Source of the DNA: Lineus longissimus
Taxonomy: Eukaryota > Nemertea > Pilidiophora > Heteronemertea > Lineidae
Reading direction: 5' to 3'
Assembly (NCBI RefSeq): GCF_910592395.1
Contig: NC_088318.1
Coordinates: forward strand, 3,286,001-3,350,000
Length of the DNA stretch: 64,000 nt
A program made the translations under genes and the position numbers. Below, one piece after another: positions 1-13,900 of the stretch (position 1 is the first letter of the stretch; every line of letters begins with the position of its first letter). The notes beneath the pieces were generated by a model. That model saw nothing but the letters and a program-made list of their open reading frames with translations, did not search any database and had not been told where the DNA came from.

Positions 1-1442
1 AAGCTCTGTTGTATCAGTATTTTAACCTAAGAATGACACTAAAATACCTTCGGAAACGTTAAATTATACACCAATGGCCTGACGTTTCTTTTCCTTACCT
101 GCACCGCTACGAAGCACACGTCAAAAATCCATGTATTTTATCAGAAAATGACAAGTGACAGGTGATCCTGTATTCCGCTATGGAGGGGACAGTAATGGAA
201 TTAATCAGTAGTTCGATAATTACATGGCCTGGCCACTGTCCACAGGGGTTAGAAGAAAGCAGATTAATACGGACAACACCGATGCGTTGGACAGCAAATT
301 TGGCCCAGAGGTCACCGGTAATCATTTCAATTTTCATCCGTTAGTGGATGCTGTCGTCATCGTCTTATTAACCGTGCTGATCAGGTTCTGGTCCATGATG
401 CTGGCACTGATGTGCACTTCTTATATCTCATTAGTGTATTTACATCTTCCAGAAAATGATATAAGAAATGAGAAGACAAGACGAACACATAACCACATTT
501 TGGCACCAGTGGTTTTCAATATACTCTGCCTCTCGAAATTGTATACCAAGTATGAGTATAACACCTGAATCTCAGTATGACGTAACCATTGTGTAGGGAA
601 TGGAAGGTGTACAGGTTCAAATAGCCCAGTACATCAGCAAGGCATGGCTGCTCAACTGGCATTAGCAGTGACGTTAGCGTTAAGTCCCCGTGCTACTATT
701 TTAAATGAAATTAACAGAAGGATATAACACTTAGGTGAGCTACCACTGGTGTTATACTCCAACACCGATTGGGCAACTGGGTCCGCTGATTGAGGAACTG
801 AGCTAAGATAGACTACTAGCTGATCAGCTATCCTTTTGAATACAACGTACAATTATAGAGGGCAGCATATCATAGGCACATCATTCAGAAATGAGGTGTC
901 GATAGTCATTTGTTTCAATTCCACTTAGGTGGCAGCACCCGATGGTCACATCTTAAAATGCGGGCTGATTTTGGATGCTGACTAATCTTAAGTTATCTGG
1001 CATAAGTTAGTTCAAATATCTTGGACAATATAGGTGATAATCATTCATTTTGGCCTGTACTGACAAAAACATTAACAAAATAGAAACAAACAAAACATGC
1101 ATTATAAACTCCATCAACTGATATACTAAACAATAAGGACTCTCACATGCTGTAAAATCAGGCAGGAGCCAACCGCAGAAAAAGGACAAGCATATTTCTA
1201 CCATGCTCCTGTGCCATTTCTATTCAGTTTGACCTCTGTAATCAGGAAACCTTAGGACAGCATCTGTCTGTCCCAAGGGTATTGAATACAGAGGTTATAC
1301 TGTATCCTCCCCAAATGGTTTATCTAATGAAGGACAGACCAGGGCACCAGCCTATCTCAGATGCACAAGGCCAACGAGGGGAGGGGGGGGGATTGGTAAA
1401 TAAGGTCACTGATCACTAACTTAATGATTTAACAATTCTCAC
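1..1442. other. Stretch without a recognised gene
   Basis: Nothing recognisable except a 3' half of the TIR element described at 1231-1302 and a poly-G run near 1378-1390. Further exons of the coiled-coil gene may lie here, but I could not define one with both splice sites and an open frame. A GTAAGG donor-like site on the minus strand near position 100 is isolated. Confidence 0.5.
1231..1302. mobile_element. Pogo-like MITE, 3' half only
   Basis: GACCTCTGTAATCAGGAAAC, GACAGCATCTGTCTGTCCCA and the end GAGGTTATACTG followed by TA match the right half of the CAGTRGAACCTC family; the left half is absent. Confidence 0.65.
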
Positions 1443-4400
1443 CTGTGCTTTTCCTTCATTCTCAGCAAAGTTCTCTACTTGCACTTCCATCCTTTTGTTC
1501 GCTACGAGGAGTCGGGCTATCTCATCCTTCAACTGCAAAACAAGATTGATTGATAAGTCGGGCAAGAATGTTGACTTGGATTAATCCCATACTTTGTGGC
1601 CCTTCAAATAACCGTAATATAGGAGAAAGGAAATCCTACTATTTATTATGCGCTTACGCTTTTGGGGCAGTGTGTATTACTGCTGGTCCTGTCAAGGTAT
1701 CATATCTGAAACATTCCATCACTATCGGACACTTCTTGCATTTTGGGAAATAAGGTGAAAAGTGAGAGAGAGCATGTCTGGAGGCCAATAAACTTGCAAA
1801 AACTGCACATCAGTTGTTCTTTTCAAGCTTTCAGATTAAATGTCTTCCTAAAGATGGTCGTTTTCTCTAAATCATCTCAATGGAACTTGAAAAGTATTGT
1901 ACTTGAAAGTCCACATCTCTCTAAATTCTCGAGCAATGGTCATATATCATTTGTTATTTTAAAGGTGGAATTCCCGCCAACATAATGGAGGGTGCATCAT
2001 ACGATACGGCACCCTCTATCAAGGGTTGTGGGTCGCTGATCCTGCTACACCAATACGCAGAAAAATACTCACATCCTGCTTTTCTTCACTCCACTTCTTT
2101 TCATCTTCCATCTTCTCCTGGACGACACGCATCAACTGGAATCAAAATGAAAAGTCGGTCAATCAGAAAAAAATCCACCTGGTCTCTGTTTGTTGTCACA
2201 AATGTACTATTTGCATGTAGCTATTAGCTATTTGCTACCAGTTATATATTCCCTAAAGATCCATAATGATTGACGTCATTTGTTCCACACAAAACAATGT
2301 TACTCATTTGCATGGATGCACAAAATGGCTCAAGCAATCCAATCTATTGACTTTCATACAGAACATTCAATTGACATGTATTCAATATTAACAGTTCAAT
2401 CCAATGTTGATTATGTTTACAATATTCAATAGATTTGATTGGGTCTGATGGATGGTATCAACATCAACAATAAGTGGTCAACAATTCTTTATGCTGGGTT
2501 GCGATGCAAACATTACATTCAACAGTTGGTATCAATAAGAATAACCCGAAAAGTCGGCCATGTTTTTCCCCCACAACAATGCTCGACCACAGGGGGGGCG
2601 CTCATCTGAAAAGAGGCGAATTCTCACCTCGGCTTTATGTTTCTCCAGAAGCATCATGTTGATTTCGTCCGCCCTCTTCAAGTACTGATCCTGTATCTGC
2701 TTGATCCGTTCTCGACTCGACTCAGCCAGAGCATGGAGCTCATCACAGTTCGACATCTTTTTCTAAAAGAACAAAAAAGGTGACATTTTGAAATGATGAT
2801 CATGAAATTTGTCATTTTGATTTTGCACACTACTTCATCCAGGGCCGAGCTATCATCAGTCACTCTTTCCTGGAAGATATACATGCAAAAACTAATCAAA
2901 ATCTGCCTTGCTGTAGCCCAAGCGACTCATCAGGTCGGCAGTTATCCCGGATTCCCTAGCACTACGCGACAAGGAGTATCACTACCCTGGATAGGATGAT
3001 CATCTTTTGTATGTTAACTTTCCAGTGAGGACCGGTACCCATTTATATTCCTGGGTGAGAGAAGAGCATATAGGGTTAGGTGTCTAACTCATGGACACAG
3101 AGATAGAACAGCATTGATCCTTTAAGAATCAAACCTATGACACCTGATTTATGAACCCGGGTGCTCAAACCAACTATATGCCACTGATCTGCCAAAATGT
3201 ATTTTCATTTCAAACTGACTGCTGCTATTCTTATGGCGAATAAAATTCCATACCAAGTCTATTGAGTAGGACTCCGAAAGAGGTTACCCAATCCCATAAT
3301 AGAAAACCAGATTCGTTCAGTCCCACGCTATTTTGACTCGTTTGAATCGGAATAAATTGTTCCGGTCAGTTTGTCACACCACCAACAGAAGAGAAGTTTT
3401 TATGTGTGTGGCAAATATTGAGCAAATATTGAGCAAATATGACCTATGTTTTTACCATTTGATAGACACAAACAGTCAGTGTTTGGATGGAAGGAGCCAA
3501 ACAAACCCAACTGCTAAAAAAATCCAACATTATGGGGAAAGACATACCAAAATTTCGTCTCTATGCATATTGGCCATTGATTGAAGCTGTCTTGGAGAAT
3601 TAAACATCCTGAAGGTTGAAGTGACTTCACACAGTCACTATCTTCCTAATTTCTTTCAGAAATGGCACAGTGTTTGATCAGGATGTGGCACGGGATCCCT
3701 CTGAATTTTTCATTGACCAAAAATCGAGATTAATCCCAAGGCACGGTGTGATATCATTTTTAATCTCAAATGGTTATACATTCCTTATGTTGTCCTTCCA
3801 GGTTTGCCAAACGACCAGAGATGATATACCATTCAAGGTTTTTAGGATCAGACTGAGCTAAATTCAAGAATTGTCAACAATTTTATATCTGATTGGCAAC
3901 ATGGTGTGCAGATCACTCCAATACACTTTCGTTCATCAGCACGTCCGATCAGGAAAATTAGAAACTTCCAATCAACAGCAAAACAAAAGCGGAAGAGAGA
4001 AAACAAAGCCACACTTCAATCGAAAAGCGGAATGTATCTATTTTGTGTTCAATGAAGTGTGCATTATTCAGGTGTTTGTACATGTAGTGATCCAGTATTC
4101 CATCTGCTTTCATCCACAACAAGAGCAGAAATAATGACAATTTGTCATGTTTGTAGAAAATGGTTTCGAAAGTTTATCACAGAAATGCAAAATGTGTGAT
4201 TATCGCTCCTTTCGGTTCAAAGGAAAGTTTGATCTAACTTTTGTATTCCTTGTTAATATGAAATATGAAATCACCCACTCTGCTTCACGACCAGATTTAA
4301 TAAGGTATTGGCAACATACCATGGTCAATTTGACAATGTTATGCACAAATATGTATAATGTAAACCTTAGAACAAATAAAGACAAACAGGACTGGTTATA

Positions 4401-6252
4401 ACATGTATAATATGCAGTGAAATGCAGAGTTGCATTGCCTCATAAAAAATGGATTTCATTACTATTATATGTGGTAACAAGATCCATAAATCTACGAACA
4501 GATTATATGACAGGATGTTTAATTATTCAGTGTCTATGATATTGAACCGGTACACGCCATGCGCACTTCCCTGCAGAAACGGCAGTGACAGACTGATCGC
4601 CAATTCTCATTGACTGTCTTACACGAATACCTTGAGAGTGCGCCACTGGTATTTTCTTCCTACTGTGCAGCTCTGCGTCGAATGTGTCGGATTCAAAACA
4701 GAGGTATTTTCACCGGAAATAAAGCGTTGAGATTTTCAATAAAAAACAGATTCAAAACGCAAGGAAATGACAGTAGCAATCCATAGGAAGACAGTAGATA
4801 CAGCTAGTAACTTGACAACACGCAAACTCGCCCTACCTTCGATGAGACGAGTCCAATAAAGGATCTCCCCCTGGATGGCCCGAGAACCCATCCTATATCA
4901 GGCAGTGACCCACTTCCACCCATCCGCTTCACTTTTCTGGCACTGAATCCTGACATAATTGAGAATATTTTTTCAATTCAACACGTTCACTGTAATAGGT
5001 GTAGGAAAGAATAAAGAAAGATGGACATGTATGATGTCTTCATAACTTGGTGCGAGCTACCACAAACAATATTTCAGATAGCACTAGTGGAACTTAGCTG
5101 CCCCAAAACTTTTAGCATCTAGATATAATAAAGAAACTTTCTAGTTCGGGCAAAATATTTCATTATATAACACTAACAGGCCTTTCTCAAAATACATCCG
5201 GACAAATTTGTTTTTTAAACTTGAATCAACAATATCTAAAATTAAACACAATCGTAGGGATTAGTGTTTAAAAGCTTTCAGGTAATCTTTATGGCTTGAA
5301 TCGTTATCACAACATGAACCGGTCAAAGAAAATATTTTGCTATGCGCTTGTTTTCTGTTTACATTTTGAGTTAAAATACCAGACAGTTAGAATTTAAATG
5401 CTCATTAATTCTGTTTGATATGGTAAGGGCGCGGTGCTGGTAATCAAGGCTGATCGGCTTCGACACACCAAGTAAAAAATATTTGGACAGGGGATCTAAA
5501 CCTGTCCGTCACATTTGACATTACCCTTTCATGTTATGGCTCTTGCCTTTTAAGGTCAACACATGTACAATGCCTTAAAACTTGTAAAGGATTATGACTG
5601 ATTATTTTAGGGACAGTGCTGCCACCTGGAACGTTGCAACTCCTGAGAGATTTTACAGTACAGTCAAAGTAAGCATATTTAGGACCGCCTGATCACACTA
5701 CTATTACTGCAGAGGAGAAAGCTTCCAATCATGAACTACTTTGAAAAACTGGAGGGAAGGAATGGTGAACAATCTGACTGGCCACAAGGCCCAAAACTCA
5801 AAGGGGGAGTGGGGGCAGTAGGTGTCCCCCTCAACATCTGCTTTCACTCGCCAGAGCAAGTACTACAAAAAATGTGACAGAAAGTTATATGGAGGGTCCC
5901 GACAAGGGGGGGGGTAACCTCCATTGCATTGGTAAAACTATCAGCTTACACCTACAGCTAGGAGAGTTCGGGGGTAGGGCGGGCCCGACATAAAATTAAA
6001 AAACCCTGAAGCCAGTGAAGGGGGCGAATTAAGTCTGTGACTTCACATATTACTCATGAAGTCATGTACTACCCTCAAAACATCAATAATTACCTCAAGC
6101 TCCTCATTCTTTGCCTTCAATTCTTTGTTTTCCGCCACGATTTCTTGAAGGAAAGACAAGGTTTCGATGTGTTTTGTTGTCAGTCTTTCAGTTTGTTCCG
6201 ACACATTTTCTCTAGGAATTCGACCTTTTTTTGAGTAACAGTTTGTCGACAT
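1443..6252 (-). CDS. Coiled-coil protein gene, 5' part (4 exons, incomplete)
   Basis: Four exons on the minus strand join in phase 0: 6252-6094 (ATG, 53 codons), 2762-2628 (45), 2135-2073 (21) and 1532-1443 (30). Each has an AG acceptor and a GT donor (GTAATT, GTGAGA, GTGAGT, GTGAGA). The 149 visible residues are dominated by heptad-like Glu/Lys/Leu sequence from about residue 20 onward (ENKELKAKNEELEKKM, MEDEKKWSEEKQDLKDEI), with no signal peptide or membrane segment. The last exon ends in a donor, so the gene continues beyond position 1443, probably past the window edge. I do not recognise the family with certainty; the pattern recalls ciliary or basal-body coiled-coil proteins (DUF4515 or CCDC type), which is only a guess. 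The start was chosen because the first exon opens with the ATG and no acceptor in phase is visible upstream. Confidence 0.72.
3055..3195 (-). repeat. tRNA-derived SINE remnant
   Basis: Read on the minus strand this begins with a tRNA-like A-box region (CAGTGGCATATAGTTGGTTT) followed about 45 bp later by a B-box-like AGGTTTGATTC. The copy is degraded and short. It resembles the heads at 15.6 kb and 49.5 kb. It lies in an intron of the coiled-coil gene. Confidence 0.5.
4837..4956 (-). CDS. Possible alternative first exon, 40 codons
   Basis: On the minus strand an ATG at 4956, preceded in frame by a stop, opens a 40-codon reading frame that runs exactly to a GTAGGG donor (exon end 4837, phase 0). 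The peptide is basic and Gly/Ser-rich (MSGFSARKVKRMGGSGSL...SFIGLVSSK). It lies inside the 3.3-kb first intron of the coiled-coil gene, and its phase would allow splicing to the exon at 2762, so it could be an alternative N-terminus. It could equally be chance or the first exon of another gene whose other exons I cannot see. No homology recognised. Confidence 0.35.
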
Positions 6253-7120
6253 TGCGATTTTAGGCTGCTCTGATCGTACATATAACTTTTGTCTTTCGTT
6301 TAATGTGTCACGGATGCCTTATTTTGGCAGAAGTGGTAAGAAATCTGGCAAAAATCAAGTAAATTTCACTAAAACTTTGACAAGCACCGCCATGTTGTAA
6401 ACAATGGCAAATTGGACTATCTTTCCAGAATTCGCGTTTCGTCCTGGTTGTTGTTCTAAAAATAGATACAAATTGTTGTTATTGTCGTTCCGCGTTTTAA
6501 ATTTTGGCGGGAAATTTGATATACTTTACAGCATGCATTGGCACATTCATGAACATTTATCAGCTTTTAATTGCTATTACACGTCCACATACTTTAAACC
6601 GTATGTCCTGTGTTGCATCAATAAAGAGTCTATCTATCATTTTACTATTTAATATTCAGATTTATTTGCTTTATATCGAACCATGCTGAAGGATCTCAGT
6701 CAACTCGCTGGCCCCAAGTTAAGTCTAAGCCTTGCTATAGAACTTCGAAGACAGCTGTCTTTGAAGATCTATAGCATGTTGATATGTGCATTGCGCAGGT
6801 CAAGCTACAGGACCTATCCTCTTGAAAGGCCACACCTAACGACAGCCAGCCCACAGGCCTTTCTGAAGGACTATTATGATTCCAGGGATTTTCCATTTGA
6901 TTTATATTTATAAACTGTAAACAGAAAGATAGTCCCAAATCATCATTCATATCATGATATAGTCCTTCACAAACACCTGTGGGTGTGAGGTACGGTACGT
7001 TGGTCTAATTATCAAGGTGCAATTTTCCCTGCCTGTGGATTCCTTCTACCCAGCCAATGACAATGACAGTGTGAAAGTTATTAATAGCAAGCCTGTTTAA
7101 ATTTCAGTTGATGGAACAAG
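4957..7120. other. Intron and intergenic stretch, no further gene seen
   Basis: From 4957 to 6093 lies the rest of intron 1 of the coiled-coil gene; from 6253 to 7120 lies the divergent spacer between that minus-strand gene and the plus-strand polycystin gene. The spacer of about 870 bp must hold both promoters unless undetected 5' exons exist. I see no TATA box I would defend, and the 60-76 codon frames here have no splice or homology support. Confidence 0.5.
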
Positions 7121-7965
7121 ATGATATCAAGTTGGTGGTTTGTGTGTCTGGTCATCACAACTGTGATTCATGGAAATAAAGGTGACATTTTGCCAGACGG
7201 TGCCCACAAAAGTGGCCTCTCAATCATGTCTTCTCTCACATTTTTCAGTACCCAAGGCCAAAATGGCTCTAAAAGCCCTAATAACTGTTGAATTCGCGGC
7301 CTGAGTACACCAGCAAAATAGTCATAATAAGAGATCAGCATAGCCTCAGACACAATTTGGTGGCCAACAGTGGCAAGTTGGCACATGATTATACTTTTGC
7401 CTCTGGTCATCTCAATTCCACGCCCAAGTTTCCCTTAAATAAAAATGATTATCTGAGTTTTTGAGGTTAAACTGGGCTATTCGCTTGTCCTTTTAAAAAA
7501 GAGAGTTTTTGGCCTTTCTGAAGTTCAAAATTTTGACTTTATTTAGGCCTACTTTGGTGATTCCAATCCAAGATATTGCAATATCCTCAGTTGTGTTAGT
7601 TTAATTTCTGTCTTTATGATCTACAAATTCATTTCACTTTCAGGGATACTGTGTTGCATTAAATGGTTATCTTTTCTTCTCAGGCATTTTGATAAATATC
7701 TGTGAGGGTGAAGAGGAGACTATCTCGTGTACAGGGAGTGAAACCATTTCAATAACAAGCGCAGACTATGGACGAACCAGCGACACAATTTGTGTGCAGC
7801 AATCTCGTTCTTGGAACACGTCCTGTTCAACACCATACGCCAAAAGCATCGTTGAGGGATTGTGTATGGCAAGGAGACAGTGTACTCTTTTCGCAAACAA
7901 CGATAATTTTGGCGACCCTTGCACCGGAACACGGAAATATCTATCTGTTGAATATAGTTGTGACA
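7121..7965 (+). other. Exons 1-2: signal peptide and SUEL (rhamnose-binding) lectin domain
   Basis: Exon 1 encodes a short hydrophobic leader (MISSWWFVCLVITTVIHG), typical of a signal peptide. Exon 2 encodes about 94 residues of a galactose/rhamnose-binding lectin domain: ICEGEEETISC at the start, the YGRTSDTIC segment, a paired-Cys CSTPYAKSIVEGLC helix, the CTLFANNDNFGDPC loop and a closing YLSVEYSC strand. Cysteine number and spacing fit the SUEL fold (Pfam Gal_Lectin). In this family the domain binds L-rhamnose or D-galactose. It is extracellular and lies at the N-terminus, as in PKD1L2 and many lectin-type adhesion receptors. Confidence 0.92.
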
Positions 7966-10900
7966 GTTAGTAGTTTGATTTATATATCTTATTGTTTTAA
8001 GATGTATTTTAGGCCAGGTACTAAAATTGGACAATTCATTCTTGTTCTTGCCCTGATTTAGGCCAACGCCTGGAAACAAGTTTTCGTAATCGTAATTACT
8101 GCACTACGTCATTGTGTATTAGTGGATTTCTATTTAACAGGGCCACAAGTAATTACAAATGTACCCTCATCTCTGTTCTCTCTTTAGATTCTCAAGCGCA
8201 TCCTATTCCAACTCCGTCAGCAATCTGGCCACTCAACACGAATAACAATGTAAAGGACCGCTCTGGAAATGGAAATCACGGATCTAGTGTGACAGCCCTC
8301 ACCTCAATTATTGGCCCCGATGGAAACATGGGTTCAGGATATCAATTCAGTGACACGATTCACTTCAATCTGCCTTCAAATAGTGCCCTCTCAATCAGCG
8401 GGAGTTTTACTGTCACAGCCTACATAAAGCCGCCGTCCACTCAAGTGACCAATGCTTGCCGGGTATTGCGCTGGTCTCGATCTGAGAAGCCTAATTCACC
8501 AGTCGTGAATGTCAAGACACTGAGTCTTCAGGTAGGGTATACCTTCTGATAACTTGCAACTAATTGCCCCAAAATAGGTGAGCTTATCAATCACCCAATA
8601 AAACTACAGTGGAACCTTAACTTTTTTTGACTGTACCACATGGCATACAGTACTAGCTACGTGAGTAACTTTTTCACAATTGCACATTTCTGATGGGAAA
8701 TTTTTTCTTCAGTTGAGTTTGACATTTGGAGGAATAGAAAAGGACACAGGAACATTAAATTTCAACCTATTTGCCGTTGAAAATCAGTGGAGCTTCGTGG
8801 CCTGGTCTTATAACTCAAATACCGGAGATGCGATTGCCTGTCTTAACGCCGAGTGTGCGACGCAAGTGACCCACACCAACATTCCTGTCTCAGGAGCAGA
8901 TGTATTAGAATTGGGGAAAGCAGACTCGGGTTTCTCTTGTGTCGTGATGTACAAGGAGGCGCTTAATGAAACACAGATTCAACTCTACAAGGATGACTTC
9001 TGCTTTCGAGGTAAGCAGCAGACGACTTTGGCAAATGTTTTCATTTCCCAATGTAACACCTTCCCCAGTCAAATTTCGCGTGCAGGAAATCTTCGCGAGA
9101 AGGTACTGCTCACAAAAGTGAATATCCTGCCTCGAATATCTCTTGCTTTTGAGCTAGAATTCCATTTCATTGTTGCAATGTTTCCACAGATGCATTGCAT
9201 CCAACCTGTTGATTTCACCATTTCAGGGAGAATTTGTATTTAAAATCTTAAAGCAATTATTAGAACTACCTCAAAATAAAGTGAAGGCAACATTTTTTAC
9301 AGGTGGAGGTATTCCGACAACATCAACAACCACCACCACCCAAAAAAGTAAGCAAACCCCAACATCTGAGAGATACCAGCTCCTTCATCATCATCACCAG
9401 CATCATCAGCCTTGTTTTGAATATGGAATTGCCTTGATTAGGATATGGAATTGCCTTGATTAGGATATTGAATTGCCTTGTTTTGCATATTGAATTGCCT
9501 TGTTTCATATATTGAATTGCCTTGTTTTAGATATTGAATTGCCTTGGTTTGCATATTGAATTGCCTGGATTAGGATATTGAATTACCTTGTTTTTCATAT
9601 TGAATCACCTTGTTTTAGATATTGAATTGCCTTGATTAGAATATTGAATTGCCTTGTTTTGAAAATTGAATTGCCTTGTTTTGAATATTGAATTGCCTTG
9701 TTTTAGATATTGAATTGCCTTGATTAGAATATTCAGTTGCCTTGTTCCAGATATTGAATTGCCTTGAAAAGGATATTCAGTTGCCTTGTTTCAGATATTG
9801 AATTGCCTTGATTAGGATATTGAATTGCCTTGATTAGGATATTGAATTGCCTTGTTTCAAATATTGAATAACCTTTGGATCGTTTATTCTCATTCTCACC
9901 GTGATTCTCCCCAATTTGTCCTGCATCTTCACATCTCTCCTCTCCCTCTTTAGGTGAGCCATGCCTCTTGTTAGCCCCGAGGGCATCTGGAGGCGGACCA
10001 CAAGCTAGTCCTGAGCAGTATAAGAAGATGCGCTCGATAACCCTGGAAGGGAAGCCGCTGGTCGATTGCGCTGAGGTGAAAGAGACAGCCTTCTTGTGGA
10101 CATGTCATCGGAATGGCCAGGACGAGGTTGATCTCACATCCTTGGCGTCTCGTACAAGTCCTCTTCTGACAATCCCGCCCAAATTTTTCCATTATGGGCT
10201 TTACAAGTTCTTATTCAAGGTGCGTTGTTTTCTTGTTTTATTAAAGGGAGGCTCTAGGCAGGAAGCATGTACGTCAGTTTACAATATGCGATGGCACCAA
10301 CATCGAAACTATTTATCATAATAGTCCGCATTCGGTTGTGTGTTCATTTTTTTGGGTCGCCCAATAAATTATTTTAGAGGAAATTTTGTGCTCGAGTACA
10401 GCCAATGCCAATTTCTCTATTTCTGGCTATGACCCTTACAACCTATTTTTGACAGCAGGTAGAGTAGAACCTCTCCATTAAGGACACCCTTTGGACTGAC
10501 ATGCTGTCCTTATTACTCATTAGAGAGGTGTCCTGATTACAGAGGTCAATTTGAATGGAACTGACAGGTTTGGGACCAAAACCAGTGTCCTTATTAGAGA
10601 GGGTGTCCTTAATAGAGTGGTGTCCGCTAAGAGAGGTTCCACTGTATATGCAATATTTTTTCAGGTTTCTGTAACGACCCTAGGTGATTTGGTTTCCCAT
10701 GCAGAAGTTGCTCTTTGGATAGAAGTTCTCCCGTCAGATCTCAAGGCAGAGATAGCTGGGGGTGGCGGCAGAGCTATTGGTAAGTACAGTAAGGACAGGC
10801 ATAGCTCTGATCCTAAAGAGATTCTCCATCAGATAGCTGGGGGTGGTGGCAGAGTTGTTGGTAAGAACAGTTATGACAGGCATGGTCTTTATATTCTATC

Positions 10901-13900
10901 GGATGTATCGGGTAGTCCAAACCTTACTCCCCTCTTGGGCAACCAAAACTTAAGTCAAGACTGGCATAAAATAGCCACTTTGGTGATGGAAATACATTAC
11001 TTGAAGTGTAATGCAAAAACGGCCACATTATGATGTATCATCATTCCAGGTTGGTCTGCTGCCTTTGTCCTTGATGGGAGTAGTTCCATGGATCCGGACG
11101 CGGAAAACAGTGAAGGGCTTACGTTTGCCTGGAAGTGCACCGAGCTAACTAGTGAAAACTTCGAGGCTCTTGACTTTAACTTAGGTGAGAGTGACAGGCC
11201 ATAGATGAATACCAATTCTCAGCTTGCTGGGCCATACCAGTCTTCATCAGGAAACTTGTGTAATGATATTGGCATCATCCTGAGCTTGATATGACGTAGT
11301 GTCCATGAACTAAACCTTGGATTAGACCCTTGCTGCCTTACATATCTATGGCGCTCATCCCCCCTGCCCTCTTGGGACATAAGGCCATAAAGAAATCTCT
11401 CTGCTACGTCTCAGTCCTTATTGACTCGGATGCCTCACCACATCACAATGAACTCGGCCGTCATCATCCTTTTCCATCTTGTCCTTAGGAGGCCACAATT
11501 CCTGCTAGATTTGGCTTATGAGATGCTCTCAACTCTCAAACTCTTTCCTCCAATGCTAACCAATATGTCTTATTGGAACAAGCTAAAGACTGACCTTTAA
11601 CCTTGAGCCTGATCCAGTCTTAAGACATTTGCCTTTAAAACTCTGTTAACACGATTTTGCATTACAAACTCTACAGAATATTTGTAAACTTCAGATTGTC
11701 CAGTACCCCTTACTAGCTCTGTGACGACCACAGTTCCTGGAGAAAGTCTAACCGCTGGAAAGACATACGTCTTTCGGCTGGACGTAAGCAAGGCGGGTAG
11801 AGACACTGTCCGTAGTTATCAACGGATCACAATCGTGCTTGGTGACCCATTGCAAATATTTGTGGAGTGCTCACAAAATTGTGAAAACAGTCTCAACCCT
11901 TTGTCTCGCTTGGTGCTGAAAGCGACTTGTCTGACTTGTGAGGGACTCCAAGGTTTTGATTATGAATGGAGCATGCTACCAGGACAAGGGAATGTGATTG
12001 AAGATTTGGACTGGGACAGAGACACGTTGACAGGACGAGAGAAGAGTAATCTCGTCGTGAAGGCTGGTGTCTTTAGTGGTCAGCAGTCGGAGGTCTATTC
12101 CTTCAAATGCACAGGTAGGTCTTGTTAGGGCGTCGTATCATGGCTCTGGTCTCCAAGAACCAGTTTTTTTTTCTTCAAGCAAGCTCTCTTTTATGTGGTG
12201 TATATCGGTTGTGTCACACAACCAAAATTTGTTCTCGGTACCAAGTGTATTACCAGAGAACTAGAATGCTCGAATGTATGCAATTTTTATTGTATCTGTC
12301 AGAAGAAATGTTAAGACCTTTGCCTCGTGAGCTCACTGTAGAGCTTTGCATTTTCAAAATAGGACTAATTTTTCAGCATTTTTGACCATATTTTTTGCAA
12401 GTAAGGACAGTTCTGTGGACATTTCCAAAAAGAGTTTTGCTGCTTTATGCTTTGAGCACTGTCGCATCCCTGAATAGAACACCAAGTCGCAATAGAGATG
12501 GCTCTTTTTGCAGCGACTCACAGAAAAAGTCAGGCCAATGGGTTTGCATTGCATACAGTCACCATCAACACAGCACCAAGCCCAGGTACCTGTACCGTAT
12601 CTCCTGCAAGTGGTTTCGCCCTACAAACCAAGTTCAGCATCTCCTGCACTGGCTTCTCCGACCCTGATGAGCCATTGTTTTATGAGTTCAGCATTCGTTC
12701 TGTGAAGACAGGCACAAGCACAATGTCAGGTAAGTTAAAAAAACATCCCTTAGCATAAGCAGTCAGGGGGTGTGTACGACTCCCTTCTAGGAAAATGTTT
12801 GAAATCGTTGAGGAAAAGTTCATATTTGCTGAAGTTCATCTTGAAAATTTACTGGGAAAAGGCTCTTTATTTTTGGAAAACAACCCCTCCTTTGCAAGCT
12901 CTAGTAGGTCACTGTTGTTTTGCATGTGTCTGTTAAAAACAGCTAGCTTGATGGGAACAGATAATCTAAGATTGGGCCTGACTCGAACAGGTGACATCGA
13001 ATCCACAGCAGGCTTGAACTCCTTATTGAGTAGATTTTGAAGAAAGCGTCTTGGTTCGTTAAAATGGTTCGTTAAAATCTTTGCATCAACTTTGCGATGG
13101 TGCTTGGCTACGATACAAATTAAATCTAAAACAATTTGACTTGCCTGATCTTTGCAAGCAGTATCCTAGTAACTGGTTTTCAACTCTCACAGATCAAATG
13201 ATCTACCACAGTCTAGATGGGTCCATGGCACCACAGTACCTACCCCTTGGAAACCCCAAAAATAGCTACGCGCTTGAGATCGTTGTCTTGGTAAAGGATG
13301 CATTTGGAGCAGGTGTTGAATCAACTCTGTCTGTGACAGTAAGTGTTGCTAATACATGTGAGATAAAGTTCTTCTTTGTGGTGTCCCTAAGGTTGTGACT
13401 ATGTCTCCGAACCTGATACTTTTCTACCAAGATCTACAAGTACTAATCAATATTCTAATTAACATATCTACTTGTGCCCATGTGCCACGGAACCGATGAC
13501 CGTGGCACACATCCTGACAAAATGTGCGAGATTGGCAGCTCTGAGAAAAGACATCTGGCCAGAAGGTACCAGCCTACAAGACCAGCTCTATGGAGACCTC
13601 CAACAGCTGCGAAACACCATAGAATACATCAGAAGATCGGACTTGACTGTCTAGAGTGAACGAGAAGAAGAAGATTAACATATCTGATGATGGAGATACT
13701 TGACCCTTTCGCACGAGTACTGCAAAGTCTACAATTTGTTGTCAGTTTGTTATTTTTGTCTCGTATAGGTTGAGAAAGCAACGACTGCTCCAGATCTGCA
13801 GAATTTTGCATCAGAAATCGACCAGTTGATGGTTACGGGAAATTCTCAGACAGCCATGCAACTTGCCGCAGTCGTCGGTTCAGTCTTGAATGCGGAAAGT

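Noticed and set aside
7111-7120. ATG at 7111 as the polycystin start
   Set aside because: Out of frame with the signal peptide; the ATG at 7121 gives a proper hydrophobic leader and the right phase for exon 2.
13465-13660. Cys-rich open stretch as an extra polycystin exon
   Set aside because: The Cys/His pattern and A/G-rich tail identify a LINE 3' end. Exons 11 and 12 already join in phase 0 without it.
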